Below, one piece after another: positions 35,386 through 44,810 of a DNA stretch of 64,000 nt; the first letter of the stretch is position 1; every line of letters begins with the position of its first letter. The position numbers and the translations under genes are program-made. The stretch is taken from the NCBI RefSeq assembly GCF_008033235.1, contig NZ_CP042432.1, positions 806,001 to 870,000 of the forward strand, read 5' to 3'. Origin of the DNA: Anseongella ginsenosidimutans. GTDB taxonomy: Bacteria > Bacteroidota > Bacteroidia > Sphingobacteriales > Sphingobacteriaceae. Under the pieces are notes generated by a model. The model did no database searches and was not told the DNA's origin. It saw only the letters and a program-made list of their open reading frames with translations.

Positions 35386-35528
35386 AAGCAGAAATGGCTC
35401 TTACATGGGAGAAAGAACCATTTCCGGCGGGCTGCCGGCCGAAGCGGGCAGCGACAAATCAGTTAATCATAAAATTAAACATTTTTTGGTACCCTTTTTT
35501 TCGATGTGTCAGAAAAAAAGTTCGCATT

Positions 35529-35852
35529 ATGCTTTTAAGCAAAATCAAAATAGCTTCAGCAGCTATCGCAATCTTCGCTGTTACAGCCGTTCTGGCGTTT
35601 ACTCCGGATGAAAATGCCAGCCAACAACAAACGCAATGGTTTACCTATACAAGTGGGCCGATAGATGAACCTGCCAGCTATTCTCCCGCCGGAAGTTCCG
35701 CGCCTTCATGTCCGGGAGCGACCAATATCTGTGCAATCAGGGCTGCTACATTCGATAACAAACCAGTAATCACTCAAGATCTGGAAGAAGAAATGCAGGA
35801 CGCTCTTTCCACAGGCGATGATTTAGGGCCTAACGTGCGGCTGCAGAACTGA
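35529..35852 (+). CDS. DUF6520-like small exported peptide
   Basis: A 107-residue product with a signal peptide (MLLSKIKIASAAIAIFAVTAVLAFTP) and a mature part containing one CPGATNICAIRA motif with two cysteines five residues apart. This layout, an exported peptide with a late Cys pair, fits the DUF6520 proteins of Chitinophagaceae and Sphingobacteriaceae, whose function is unknown. The ATG at 35529 is chosen over an upstream start at 35394 because the signal peptide begins there. A strong terminator follows at 35872. It converges on the SusD gene of the redoxin-SusC-SusD operon, a possible functional partner. Confidence 0.65.
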   Translation: MLLSKIKIASAAIAIFAVTAVLAFTPDENASQQQTQWFTYTSGPIDEPASYSPAGSSAPSCPGATNICAIRAATFDNKPVITQDLEEEMQDALSTGDDLGPNVRLQN

Positions 35853-35871
35853 TCAGTTACTTTGCAGCGAT

Positions 35872-35907
35872 ACGAACAGGGGGAATGCCTCCTGTTCGTT
35901 TGTTTTT
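35872..35907 (+). terminator. Rho-independent terminator after the DUF6520-like gene
   Basis: ACGAACAGG pairs with CCTGTTCGT (35872-35900, loop of about 10 nt) and is followed by TTTGTTTTT. It lies 20 bp past the stop at 35852. Confidence 0.8.
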
Positions 35908-35923
35908 AGGCCTGTCAAGATTG

Positions 35924-37276
35924 CTATCTCTCATTCTGCGGAATACCTGACATATCGATAATTTCATCCGGTATCAGAAACACATATCGCGGATCGTTCG
36001 GGGGCAGCTCGTATGTTTGTTCACCGAGCTTTCGCTTTAAGGTTTTCTTAAAACGGTCCTCACTATTTAACCTTCGGAGATCCGACCATCTCAACCCTCT
36101 GAAAATAAGTTCTTTTCTACGGTGGCTTAATATTATTTCCAACGCCTCATTCGCATCTGAAGCACTAATCGGCGAGAAGGCATCTTTTTCATATCGTTTT
36201 TTTAACAGGTTATTCAGATACCTCATCGCATTATTTACATCGTTCTTCCTCGCCAGGCTTTCCGCCATAACAAGGTACATTTCGGCAGAAGTAATTCCAT
36301 TAAATATGGTTCCATAGTTTTCTCCGTCATAACTTCCTTTAAAGGCGGCCGACCCATCCTGATTCTCCTGAAAAAAAATAACCCTCCTTAAGTCATCCTC
36401 TGCGTAGGACCGGTATAACAGCGTGTCTACCTTACAAATAGAAGGACTAATAGTAGGGCTATAAGCTACAGCGTGAAAAAGTACCTCCTCATTAAAACGC
36501 GCTAATGGAAAATCAGCTTCCGGATCTAATGTATTGTAGTCAATCAGGTAATTCTGCAGTTGGAGGCAGGAATCGGCGTAAGCGCCTGCAAGCTCATGCT
36601 TCCCCATTACCAGGTATGCCCGCGCAAGTACTCCAAATGCTGCTGCTTTGTTTGGCCTGGTTTTAAAAGCAGTTTCTATTGGCAAAAGCTCCGCTGCCTC
36701 TGTAAGATCCTGCAAAATGCGATCATAGGTTTCATTAACGGATGCCCGGACTGTTTTGTCGTGGATATTGGAAGTCAAACGTAAAGGAATACCCCATCCT
36801 TTTTCGGGGTCCTCCTCATCATATGGTTTAGCAAACAATTGAGCTAATTGAAAAAAGTTGAATCCCCGGAAAAAAAGGGCCGTGCCTTTTGCATGATCCC
36901 ATCCAATCCTTCCGGCCTTATTATCAACGCCTTTTTTTTCAATTGTTTCAAGGACCAGGTTAGCAGTAAAGATACACTTGTAAGGCGCATTCCATTGTGC
37001 CAAACGAGGCGCCATATCCCCCCAAATGTAGGTGGACTGATCTTCACCTATTCGCAAAGCAGCCCAATCTTCATAAGTCAAATAGTAATCATCCGCGGCC
37101 GTTTCCCCAATTGAAGGATAGTTTACGTTCAAAAGATTCACGTTGTTGAGAATCGCCTGCATGTCCTGCAGAGTGACTGGTACAACCAATTTCTTATCAG
37201 GCTTAACATCCAGGTATTCTTTACAGGAGACGAGGCAGGTCATTCCGAACAATAAATATAAGGCTCTTATCTTCAT
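35924..37276 (-). CDS. SusD/RagB family nutrient-binding lipoprotein
   Basis: The outer-membrane lid lipoprotein that binds substrate over its SusC partner. The 450-residue product has a lipoprotein signal ending LVSC (Cys about 18) followed by KEYLDVKPDKK, the usual SusD start. A central TPR-rich region (AKGTALFFRGFNFFQLAQLFA, RPNKAAAFGVLARAYLVMGK) precedes the C-terminal RRKELIFRGLRWSDLRRL ... FLIPDEII signature. It is about 100 residues shorter than classic SusD. It follows SusC with 15 bp between and is the last gene of the operon that starts with the redoxin. Confidence 0.92.
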   Translation of the reverse strand: MKIRALYLLFGMTCLVSCKEYLDVKPDKKLVVPVTLQDMQAILNNVNLLNVNYPSIGETAADDYYLTYEDWAALRIGEDQSTYIWGDMAPRLAQWNAPYKCIFTANLVLETIEKKGVDNKAGRIGWDHAKGTALFFRGFNFFQLAQLFAKPYDEEDPEKGWGIPLRLTSNIHDKTVRASVNETYDRILQDLTEAAELLPIETAFKTRPNKAAAFGVLARAYLVMGKHELAGAYADSCLQLQNYLIDYNTLDPEADFPLARFNEEVLFHAVAYSPTISPSICKVDTLLYRSYAEDDLRRVIFFQENQDGSAAFKGSYDGENYGTIFNGITSAEMYLVMAESLARKNDVNNAMRYLNNLLKKRYEKDAFSPISASDANEALEIILSHRRKELIFRGLRWSDLRRLNSEDRFKKTLKRKLGEQTYELPPNDPRYVFLIPDEIIDMSGIPQNER

Positions 37277-37291
37277 GGCTTTCTAGTTAAA

Positions 37292-40200
37292 TTAAAAATT
37301 TGCCTTGACTCCCAGGGCGATACTTTTAGGAGCCGGGTACCTGGTTCTTATATTGGGGTCTAATCCGGATTTGCTGGCAGACCATAATAATCCCAGATTA
37401 TTCGCGTATAGGTAAACTTGAATTCTCTCTAAGGGCAATGCATGCCAACGTGTTTTCTCAATGGTATAACTCAAACTAATATCCTGCAAACGAATATGAT
37501 CCCCGCGTTCGACGGTAACCTCGGAGTTGGCATAAAACTCATCTCTCCTGGAATTGGCTGGATATATCATGGAGGGGACATTCGTGCGAAGCTCGTCTCC
37601 AGGCTGTGTCCAGCGTTTTTCATAATCGGCATGACCGCTCCACTTGGCGAACAAATCTGTGTACCATAGGGTCTTTCTTCTAAAAAAATAAGCGAGGCGA
37701 TAGGTAATATTCGCTGACAGGGTAAAATTATTCCAGGAAATTTTATTTCTCATAGAGCCAAAATATAATGGCACTGCGGATCCATGATAAACCAGGTCGC
37801 TGAAAAGCGATTCTCTTTCAATTGCCCTGTAATCCTTGCTGACCTCGCCCTTCAGGAGGCCCATGGGATCTCCTGTTTCCTTATCAAGGCCTGACCATTT
37901 GTAGCTAAACAGCGGATCCAGTATTATTCCTTCAATTGGCGTAATCGATAAGCCGGAACCGATGTAAAGGCTCGGCCTTGATGGTTCATGCAGGTAACGG
38001 GTCACCTTATTTTTGTGATAGCTAAATTGTAAATTAGTCTCCCAAACAACTTTTCCCTGCAGGTTCCGGCTTGCCAGTTGTACATCCCAACCCCAGCCTT
38101 TTACATTGGCGCTGTTCAACGTTAACCTTGAAAATCCGGTAGTTGCATCGATGGGAACTGAAGCCAGCAGGTTTTCAGAATTCTTTCTATAATATTCCAG
38201 GCTACCCCTGATTCGATTGTCCCGGGTGGATATATCCAACCCGATATTAAACATTCCCACTTCTTCCCAGCTAAGGTTGGGATCAGGTGGGTTGTCGACA
38301 GAAGCGAAAAACTGGTTAGTAATAGGATCAGGTCCATAATAAGAAATCGTCGCATACGCAGAGCGGCTGTTATCGATATTTCCGCTGCGTCCGTAAGTAA
38401 TCCTGAGTTTTAATTCAGGCAGAGCTTCGGTATAAAATCTTTCCCTGGATATATTCCAGGATGCGCCGGCAGACCAGAGTGGATTCCATTTCTGATTAGT
38501 TTTAACACCAAACAGGTTGGAAGCATCTCTTCGCGCGCTGACCGAGACGATATAACGATGATCGTAACTATAAGCAGCGTTACCGTAAAGCGATATGAAC
38601 CGGTTTGTCGTTTCTCCGAAAGAAGTTTGGTTAGGAATAGGACGGGAATAAGAAAGGTTGTCGTAGCTGGGAAATATCGATACAAAATCCACATTTGAAT
38701 AGGTGAGTAAATTGTCGTCGTAGCCATACGTACGGCTGCTGTGTGATTTCGAGCCGATTTGGCGTAATTCCCATCCCGCTAAAGCAGTCAGCTGATGTTT
38801 ATCATTCCATATTTGGTCAGTATTTAACTGGCCTCGAAAGGCATGTACATTTAGTTCGCTGTCAAACAGGTCAATAATGCCACCTAAAGGAATTGGGCGA
38901 AGAACGCCATTAGTTTCTCCGACATTCGTAAATAGATTGATCAGGTTTCTTGCATAATAGCTTTCTGCGGAATAGTTATCGTTCCTGTTCGTATGGGCCT
39001 TTTCATATTGGTACTTGAAGATTGCCCGGAATTTGCCGGCAAAATCGTAACGCAGACCGGCATTGATAAAGATATCCTGGGAGCGAACCTGACGTGGACC
39101 CCTTCCTAGTTCATTGAGTGGAACGAATCTCCAATCCAGCAGATTTCCCTTCCCTACCGTATCAATATACGCGAAACGATAATCTTTGGGCAATGCCATA
39201 GGAGATCCCTGCTCGTCAGCCAAGCTGGCATATGGATAATATGAAGATTTACCGCTACCGGGGATAATCCCTTCATAACCAACTAAATTAAAAGTACTTT
39301 GGCTGCGGGAATCGCTGAGGGTATACAATAAGTTTGCATTTAGCTGGAGACGCGGAGAAAGCCGGAGTGTATTATCCGCCTTTAATGTAATTCTTTCATT
39401 CTGATTGCCTTTCAGCGACAGGAGGTTTTCATCATATCCAGCCGATAGCGAATAGTTATAACTCTCATTTCCTCCGGTCATGTTTAGTGCATACTGCTGA
39501 TCAACGGTCTCCCGGTACAAATGCTGGAGAAAATCATCACGTACATCTCTATCCCGGAGCGCATTAATTTGCTTGTCAACATCTTCGCCACTCATCAAAC
39601 CGTCTCGTTTTTTTATAAGCAATTCTACCACAGGAGACAAAACGGGCCGGCTGGAACTATTCTCCTGATTATTATAATAGCCCTGTTCAAACAGGAATTG
39701 CTCCACATCTATGAAATCGGAACTGGATATTTCCGGATAATAAAAAAGATCCGGTTTTTCTCCAATCGTCAGATTAGCATTGAAGGATATTTGAAGGGGT
39801 TGATTAAATCGTCCTTTTTTTGTCGTAATTACAATAACTCCGTTACCTGCCCGCGCTCCCCAAATAGAAGCAGCAGCGGCATCTTTCAATATGGTAATGC
39901 TTTCGATATCATTCGGGTTAATGTTGGTAATGTCACCTTCATAAGGAAAGTTATCGACAACGACCAAGGGGGCGCTATTAGCATGAATAGAGCTTAATCC
40001 CCTGATAGTAATCGTATTTATTGTCTGAGAGTTTGCTATTCGCTTGTCAAAGATCATCCCAGGGACTATTCCGTCCAGCCGTGTTAGCAGATCGGTACTC
40101 ACCCTGCGGTTCAACAGGTCTTGATCAATCTGTTCGAACGAGCCGGTAGCGCGCTCCCGGGGAAGGCTTTCATATCCCGTGGAGACAATCACTTCATCCA

Positions 40201-40507
40201 ATGTTTGAGTCGCATCGTTCAAAACGATTAAAAGCGGGCTGTCAAGCGGAAGGTGCAGTGACAGTTCACGGTTCTCGTAGCCTAATAGAGAAATGGCGAG
40301 TACAGGGGTACTGTCATTAGCAGTGAACTCAAACGAGCCATCTTTTCCGGTGGTACTTCCCAAAAGGGTGCCTTTTATAGCGACCGAAGCACCTGGTAAC
40401 GGCGCTTTATCAAGTGCAGAAATAACCTTTCCGTGTATTCTATAGTGGTCCTGGGCAAAAGATAGCAAAGGCAGCCCCAGACATAGGATCAGGCAAAAGA
40501 TCTTCAT
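37292..40507 (-). CDS. SusC/RagA family TonB-dependent transporter
   Basis: An outer-membrane importer of 1071 residues. A signal peptide ends SFAQ. A carboxypeptidase-like domain follows (about 25-105, IHGKVISALDKAPLPGASVAIKG), then the TonB-box region (LDEVIVSTGYESLPRERATGS) and a plug (about 125-245 with IRGLSSIHANSAPLVVVDNF and ILKDAAAASIWGARAGNGVI). A 22-strand-type barrel ends in an aromatic-terminated strand (IALGVKANF). Plug and linker match the SusC signature. It is in one operon with the upstream redoxin (18 bp) and downstream SusD (15 bp). No SusR or ECF sigma/anti-sigma pair is nearby. The substrate is unknown. Confidence 0.94.
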   Translation of the reverse strand: MKIFCLILCLGLPLLSFAQDHYRIHGKVISALDKAPLPGASVAIKGTLLGSTTGKDGSFEFTANDSTPVLAISLLGYENRELSLHLPLDSPLLIVLNDATQTLDEVIVSTGYESLPRERATGSFEQIDQDLLNRRVSTDLLTRLDGIVPGMIFDKRIANSQTINTITIRGLSSIHANSAPLVVVDNFPYEGDITNINPNDIESITILKDAAAASIWGARAGNGVIVITTKKGRFNQPLQISFNANLTIGEKPDLFYYPEISSSDFIDVEQFLFEQGYYNNQENSSSRPVLSPVVELLIKKRDGLMSGEDVDKQINALRDRDVRDDFLQHLYRETVDQQYALNMTGGNESYNYSLSAGYDENLLSLKGNQNERITLKADNTLRLSPRLQLNANLLYTLSDSRSQSTFNLVGYEGIIPGSGKSSYYPYASLADEQGSPMALPKDYRFAYIDTVGKGNLLDWRFVPLNELGRGPRQVRSQDIFINAGLRYDFAGKFRAIFKYQYEKAHTNRNDNYSAESYYARNLINLFTNVGETNGVLRPIPLGGIIDLFDSELNVHAFRGQLNTDQIWNDKHQLTALAGWELRQIGSKSHSSRTYGYDDNLLTYSNVDFVSIFPSYDNLSYSRPIPNQTSFGETTNRFISLYGNAAYSYDHRYIVSVSARRDASNLFGVKTNQKWNPLWSAGASWNISRERFYTEALPELKLRITYGRSGNIDNSRSAYATISYYGPDPITNQFFASVDNPPDPNLSWEEVGMFNIGLDISTRDNRIRGSLEYYRKNSENLLASVPIDATTGFSRLTLNSANVKGWGWDVQLASRNLQGKVVWETNLQFSYHKNKVTRYLHEPSRPSLYIGSGLSITPIEGIILDPLFSYKWSGLDKETGDPMGLLKGEVSKDYRAIERESLFSDLVYHGSAVPLYFGSMRNKISWNNFTLSANITYRLAYFFRRKTLWYTDLFAKWSGHADYEKRWTQPGDELRTNVPSMIYPANSRRDEFYANSEVTVERGDHIRLQDISLSYTIEKTRWHALPLERIQVYLYANNLGLLWSASKSGLDPNIRTRYPAPKSIALGVKANF

Positions 40508-40525
40508 TTTTACAGGTTGTTTAGT

Positions 40526-41962
40526 TTATAAAGAGGAAATATCGGGTTCGGTCAGAATAAAGAGTTCGACTTCCCGTTCGGCTTTTTTCAAGTCCAGTCC
40601 GTAAGGCTGTAAAGCCCGGCGTAGTGCCGCGATATCTCTGAAAGAGCTTATTTTCAACTCTAAGTCTACCTTACCAGCGTAGCCTGTCTCATCCAGTGCA
40701 GGAAGGTTGCCAACTGTTTGATTTAGTTGCCAGATCAGGAAGGAAAGCTTTTCATTGTGTAATTTTTTGACAGGGTCGTCTGTATTTAAGGTGTTTTTAA
40801 ATTTGCCGCCACCAGTTTTCATATTGTCTTCATCAGTAGTACGAACAAGAACCAGGCAGGGTACGCGTCGTTTTTCCATGCGTCCATTTAAATTCAGGAA
40901 ACGATTGAGGTCGTTTCGCATATGGTTTTTTATCCGGCGCGTTTGCTCTTTTAACCCAACTGTTTCATCCCAGGGAAGTACAAGTTCATAACAAAAGCTG
41001 TTTTTCTGGTTCCAAACCGTTCTATATGCTTCCTCTTCATTGTAGAGATAGCGGGACTTATCAGCAACTTTCAAACGAATATGCGTTTTAGGGAGGAAGT
41101 AATTTCCCCACGCTGCTAAGTACAGCTTCAAAATCGGATAATTGACCATATATCTCCTGACCGTCCTTGCATTGCTGTCCACTTCAAAACCACTCGCTGG
41201 CTGGACGCCACTCTTATAACCGGTCACGATAGCATAGCCTCCCGCTTTTTCAGCATGGCTTAACAGCGAATTCCCATAGTCATAAGACAATACATCTTTC
41301 TTAACAGGCCAGTGTACTTCCTCTCCTGATAACAGTTGGGCGATGTTTTCTGCGTTTATATATTGGTCGTCAGTAACGGCTTTTATAACACCGTCTCTTC
41401 CAATCCATATCACATGAGGGATCATCCGGTGAATAAAAAGCTGTTTCAAAACGGTATCTTCAATCACAAAGGGCAGCTGGAAATTCTTTAAAATCGCATT
41501 TCTTTGCTTAAACAGGTCAATCCGGCCCTGGTCTTCATAAGTAACAGGTATGAACATCACGTCTTCTCTAAATTTCTGTTGAAGAAGGTCCAGTTTTGGC
41601 AAAGCTTTGATGCAGCTGCTGCAGGTAGTAGCCCAAAAATCCAGGATAATCAACTTGCCCTTATAATCATCAAGTGTAGTTGTCTTTTTCCCTTCCGGGT
41701 GATTTATTACCTGTAAAGGCAGGTGCCATAGTTGATCCGGGATCTTGTCACCAACTTGAAGCCCCTCAGGCGAAATCTGAGCAAGCCATTCATTGTTAAC
41801 ATCCCGCTTTTCGGATACTGAATTGTTGCTTCCCGGCTTGTTCTGGGCCTTACAATCCAGAACATTAGCCAGGAAGAAGATGGTCAATCCGGCTATAAAT
41901 AGAAGGATATTACCAGGCGTGCGAAGGCATAGCTTTCCCGTCCCAGTCTTTAAAGACTTCAT
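40526..41962 (-). CDS. TlpA-like redoxin with C-terminal DUF3738-like region
   Basis: The 478-residue product has an N-terminal hydrophobic export signal (NILLFIAGLTIFFLANVLDCKAQ) and a thioredoxin-like domain (about 65-215) with FWATTCSSCIKALPKL (C114/C117) and a PHVIWIGRDG strand. A long C-terminal region ends ALDETGYAGKVDLEL ... LRRALQPYGLDLKKAEREVELFILTE. That end resembles DUF3738/TIGR03435 proteins (DETG plus a final strand-helix-strand). It is the first gene of an operon with SusC and SusD. It may keep a periplasmic or imported thiol substrate reduced or oxidised; this is inference. A 300-nt leader with a strong hairpin precedes it. Confidence 0.8.
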   Translation of the reverse strand: MKSLKTGTGKLCLRTPGNILLFIAGLTIFFLANVLDCKAQNKPGSNNSVSEKRDVNNEWLAQISPEGLQVGDKIPDQLWHLPLQVINHPEGKKTTTLDDYKGKLIILDFWATTCSSCIKALPKLDLLQQKFREDVMFIPVTYEDQGRIDLFKQRNAILKNFQLPFVIEDTVLKQLFIHRMIPHVIWIGRDGVIKAVTDDQYINAENIAQLLSGEEVHWPVKKDVLSYDYGNSLLSHAEKAGGYAIVTGYKSGVQPASGFEVDSNARTVRRYMVNYPILKLYLAAWGNYFLPKTHIRLKVADKSRYLYNEEEAYRTVWNQKNSFCYELVLPWDETVGLKEQTRRIKNHMRNDLNRFLNLNGRMEKRRVPCLVLVRTTDEDNMKTGGGKFKNTLNTDDPVKKLHNEKLSFLIWQLNQTVGNLPALDETGYAGKVDLELKISSFRDIAALRRALQPYGLDLKKAEREVELFILTEPDISSL

Positions 41963-42028
41963 AATTCAAGTTCATTGGTTGGGTGGTTAATTTGGTTGGT
42001 ATGGAGAGTCCCGGCAGGCAGAGAAGCT

Positions 42029-42107
42029 ATTAAAAGACGTGGACGCTGCTTGCAACGCTGAAGGCCCTGAGCAGCCCGAACACGAACAAGCAGGCCCACG
42101 TCTTTTA
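42029..42107 (-). promoter_or_regulatory. Long hairpin in the leader of the redoxin-SusC-SusD operon
   Basis: TTAAAAGACGTGG (42029-42041) pairs perfectly with CCACGTCTTTTAA (42095-42107), and an inner TGCTTG/CAAGCA (42046/42086) extends the stem. It lies between the promoter at 42274 and the redoxin start at 41962. No T run follows, so it is more likely an RNA-stability or translation-control element than a terminator. The leader (41963-42273) holds no credible ORF. Confidence 0.55.
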
Positions 42108-42273
42108 AACGTGAGCGCTACTACACTCGTTGTCTCGGGTTCGATGAAAATTCTCAGGTTCTCAGCGGAGACTCAAGTGCGAAGCTTCAATTTCTTTGAA
42201 GCACGCAATATACGGAATTACCCGCTATGGTGGCGTTATATATGCTTTCACAGCTATTATTGATTGGTTAAAA

Positions 42274-42304
42274 CAAAGGTAGCAAAATAGTTCTCAATCA
42301 CAAA
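42274..42304 (-). promoter_or_regulatory. Promoter of the redoxin-SusC-SusD operon
   Basis: On the minus strand TTTG (42301-42304), a 19-bp spacer and TACCTTTG (42274-42281) give a near-consensus Bacteroidota promoter, with a leader of about 305 nt. Confidence 0.65.
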
Positions 42305-42349
42305 TTAAAAAATGACGTATGAGGACAAATAATTATTCCTATTTGCTCT

Positions 42350-42906
42350 ATGACAGGGCAATCGGAACAAACGATCCTCAAAAGAGTTGGGAAAAATGTC
42401 CGTTATTTGCGTCTTCATACCGACCTTACGGTACAGGGGCTGGCGGCTGGTACAAATCTTTCCGTAACCATGTTCGCCGTATTGAAGCTGGGAAAAGTAA
42501 TATTACTTCCCGCACTGCCGGAAAGATCGCTGGTTTCTTCAACGTTGAGATAGCTGTTTTATATGCCTCCGGCTTTCCTAAGGTCCGGAAAATTGAAGAG
42601 ATACCAGCTGTCAGCAGGTTCTATAAGGATAACGAGAACAATCCACAGTTTTTTATTTCCGGAAAGGACGAAAGCAGTATTGCCTATTTCGTAAGGGAAA
42701 TCTTATTGAAGAAGAAGAAATATTTTCTGAAAGAACGGGAAGTTGCGGATGTCGTAAACGAAAGCAAGCGTAAAGAATACGGAAAAAGCTTCAAAAGCAA
42801 GGCAATTTCGCAAGAATTGATCCGGCTGGTAGGCAAAGGGTTATTAGCCCGTAAAGATAAAACCGGTAATGGCAAGCGGTTTTTGTATTACCAACCTTCT
42901 TCCTGA
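42350..42906 (+). pseudogene. XRE-type helix-turn-helix regulator gene with a one-base frameshift
   Basis: The first frame (ATG 42350) reads TILKRVGKNVRYLRLHTDLTVQGLAAGTNLSVT. Near 42469 the frame must shift to continue as HVRRIEAGKSNITSRTAGKIAGFFNVEIAVLY. Together these form a standard XRE/Cro DNA-binding domain. One extra C in the CC at 42468-42469 restores a single frame of about 186 residues. The C-terminal half (REILLKKKKYFLKEREVADVVNESK ... GLLARKDKTGNGKRFLYYQ) looks like a second helical, possibly winged-helix, region. The gene is either freshly broken or misread. It diverges from the redoxin operon. Confidence 0.78.
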
Positions 42907-42939
42907 ATATTTCTCAACCGTTCTTTCCCTAGCCCCCCC

Positions 42940-44745
42940 TTAAAACATATCCAGCGTACTCCGGGCTTCTTCCAGCATTTTTCCGGCCGGGACCGTGGCC
43001 AGCTGCGGAATGTTTTTGAAGGGTTCCAGCATGGCTTGTAATTTTTTCAGCCCTTCGGTGTCGCCGTTTTCTTCCAGTTCGGCTTTTAAGACGTGGATCT
43101 TTACGTAGTCCTCAATGCCGTCGATCATTTTTTCGAAACGGATGGAACTGCGGGCGCCCGGGTAAACCAGGTAGGTATCGCCGGCGGGCCAGGAACGGAA
43201 GCGGGTGTCTCTCAGCGGATCTTCTACCCAGCAGTTATAGGCCCAGCGCAGGTAGCCGTCATAGCCTTTGGCTGCCGAATGCCAGGCAAGCCAGGTGGAT
43301 TCGGCGGGGGGCGAAAAAGTAAAGGTGTTGGGGTAGGCCTCCACGCAGCAAGTGTAATAGGTGGTTATCTTTCCTTCTTCCCGGCGCAGCTGCATGGTGT
43401 CGGCGCTCATGTGCTGGGCGGAAGCCAGGCAATAATCATAGATATCGGGGGCGATCTCGGAATGATAATTACCCGCAAGAGCTATTTTAAAGTCCTTGTC
43501 GACGCTTTTCACCAGTTCTATTACGGCCTGCATGGCTTCAAGGGGGCGTTCGTCCATGGCAATGGTGGTTCTTTCAAACCAGCCTTTTTCTTTCAGGTGG
43601 CTGGCAAAGCTTTCCAGCATAGGGCGCCAGTGGGCATTGTATTCGGTGGTGCCCGGTTCGGCCACGATCAGGGTGTCCCTGCCCAGGTTCTCGTCGTAAT
43701 AATAGAATTTCAGGTTCCAGGGGACCATCGAGTAGCAATTGATCTGCCGGCCGATGCCCAGGTCAGACATGTATTCCACCCATTTATCAAAAACGCTGTA
43801 ATCGTATTCCCAGCTTCCGTCTTTCTTTTTTACCCAGCGTACCATGGATTCATAAATATCATAGGTCTGGCTGTTCCAGGGGTCATGGATAATGCTGGCG
43901 GTAATGATCTTCTGACCGGCATCCGCCAGGAGTTCCATGGAAGGCGTCATTGCCTCAAAATGGGCGGGTGACCAGTTGTCTACCTGGTTTACCCTTGATA
44001 CGGAAAAGGGATTCTGCCAGAGATCTAGGTGAAAGGTCCATTCGGAAGGCGGCGGCAACACATGATCCTGCACTTCCAGTTTAACGGTAAGCGGCTTTAC
44101 TTCGGCCTTTCCGCTATTTTCTATGGTAAGGGTGCCGGTATAGTCCCCGGCGGCGGCGTCACGCGGCACCTCTATCTGTATCCATACGGGGCGAACGCTT
44201 CGGGCCGGGATATCCATGGCAGGAATTACGTCAATTACATCGGCCACGAGGGAGGAATCGAAATCGGCGGGTTTGCGATGTCCGCATCCCCCGGCAAACT
44301 CATCGGTCATTACATATCGCACAAAGCCGGCTTCTACCGCGGTAGCAGGAATTTTTTCGCCCTGCGATGTTGCCAGCTCCGAAACATTCACTTTTACTGC
44401 GGGAATATCTTCAGTAGCCCACAATACCACCTGGAGGTTTACTTTTTCGCCTTTCCACGCCTTTCCCTGCCAGTCAAGCCGCCCATCTTTAGTTCCCGCA
44501 TCAAGCACATCGGTGTCAACGGGTGGCACCTGGCTCTTGGCATACCGATGGTTGGTACTGCCAAACCGAGCATAAAGAGGCTTGTCCAGCTCGCTCCAGG
44601 CGGCTTCGTCTGCCGGGTCGGGGTCCGGAAGTTCCTGGTAATCGGCGAAGATCACATTGCTGCCGGAGGATGCCGTTTGGTTGCTTGTCGTACAGGACGC
44701 AAGCAGCGCTGCAAGGGAAAAGAAAGGTAATGCGAATTTTATCAT
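42940..44745 (-). CDS. Glycoside hydrolase 123-like (DUF4091) lipoprotein
   Basis: The 601-residue product has a lipoprotein signal (MIKFALPFFSLAALLASC, Cys about 18). An N-terminal beta domain (about 80-235) leads to a TIM-barrel-like DUF4091/GH123 catalytic region (about 240-540) with an Asp-Glu pair in IAMDERPLEAM near residue 397. GH123 enzymes use an Asp-Glu pair for substrate-assisted hydrolysis of beta-N-acetylgalactosaminides. YLRWAYNCWVEDPLRDTRF and GARSSIRFEKMIDGIEDY are typical DUF4091 segments. It is likely anchored on the outer membrane. No polysaccharide-use partners are adjacent, so the substrate is inferred from the family only. Confidence 0.82.
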   Translation of the reverse strand: MIKFALPFFSLAALLASCTTSNQTASSGSNVIFADYQELPDPDPADEAAWSELDKPLYARFGSTNHRYAKSQVPPVDTDVLDAGTKDGRLDWQGKAWKGEKVNLQVVLWATEDIPAVKVNVSELATSQGEKIPATAVEAGFVRYVMTDEFAGGCGHRKPADFDSSLVADVIDVIPAMDIPARSVRPVWIQIEVPRDAAAGDYTGTLTIENSGKAEVKPLTVKLEVQDHVLPPPSEWTFHLDLWQNPFSVSRVNQVDNWSPAHFEAMTPSMELLADAGQKIITASIIHDPWNSQTYDIYESMVRWVKKKDGSWEYDYSVFDKWVEYMSDLGIGRQINCYSMVPWNLKFYYYDENLGRDTLIVAEPGTTEYNAHWRPMLESFASHLKEKGWFERTTIAMDERPLEAMQAVIELVKSVDKDFKIALAGNYHSEIAPDIYDYCLASAQHMSADTMQLRREEGKITTYYTCCVEAYPNTFTFSPPAESTWLAWHSAAKGYDGYLRWAYNCWVEDPLRDTRFRSWPAGDTYLVYPGARSSIRFEKMIDGIEDYVKIHVLKAELEENGDTEGLKKLQAMLEPFKNIPQLATVPAGKMLEEARSTLDMF

Positions 44746-44810
44746 TTAAGCCAGAATTGATATTCTCGCTAAATTAGTATTTTGCGGCAGTTTGCCCAAA
44801 TTTGCTATAA

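Noticed and set aside
35394-35852. 152-codon version of the DUF6520-like gene
   Set aside because: The signal peptide begins at 35529; the upstream codons cover hairpin and promoter-like DNA.
43093-43971. 292-codon plus-strand frame
   Set aside because: Antisense to the GH123-like gene, no recognisable motif.
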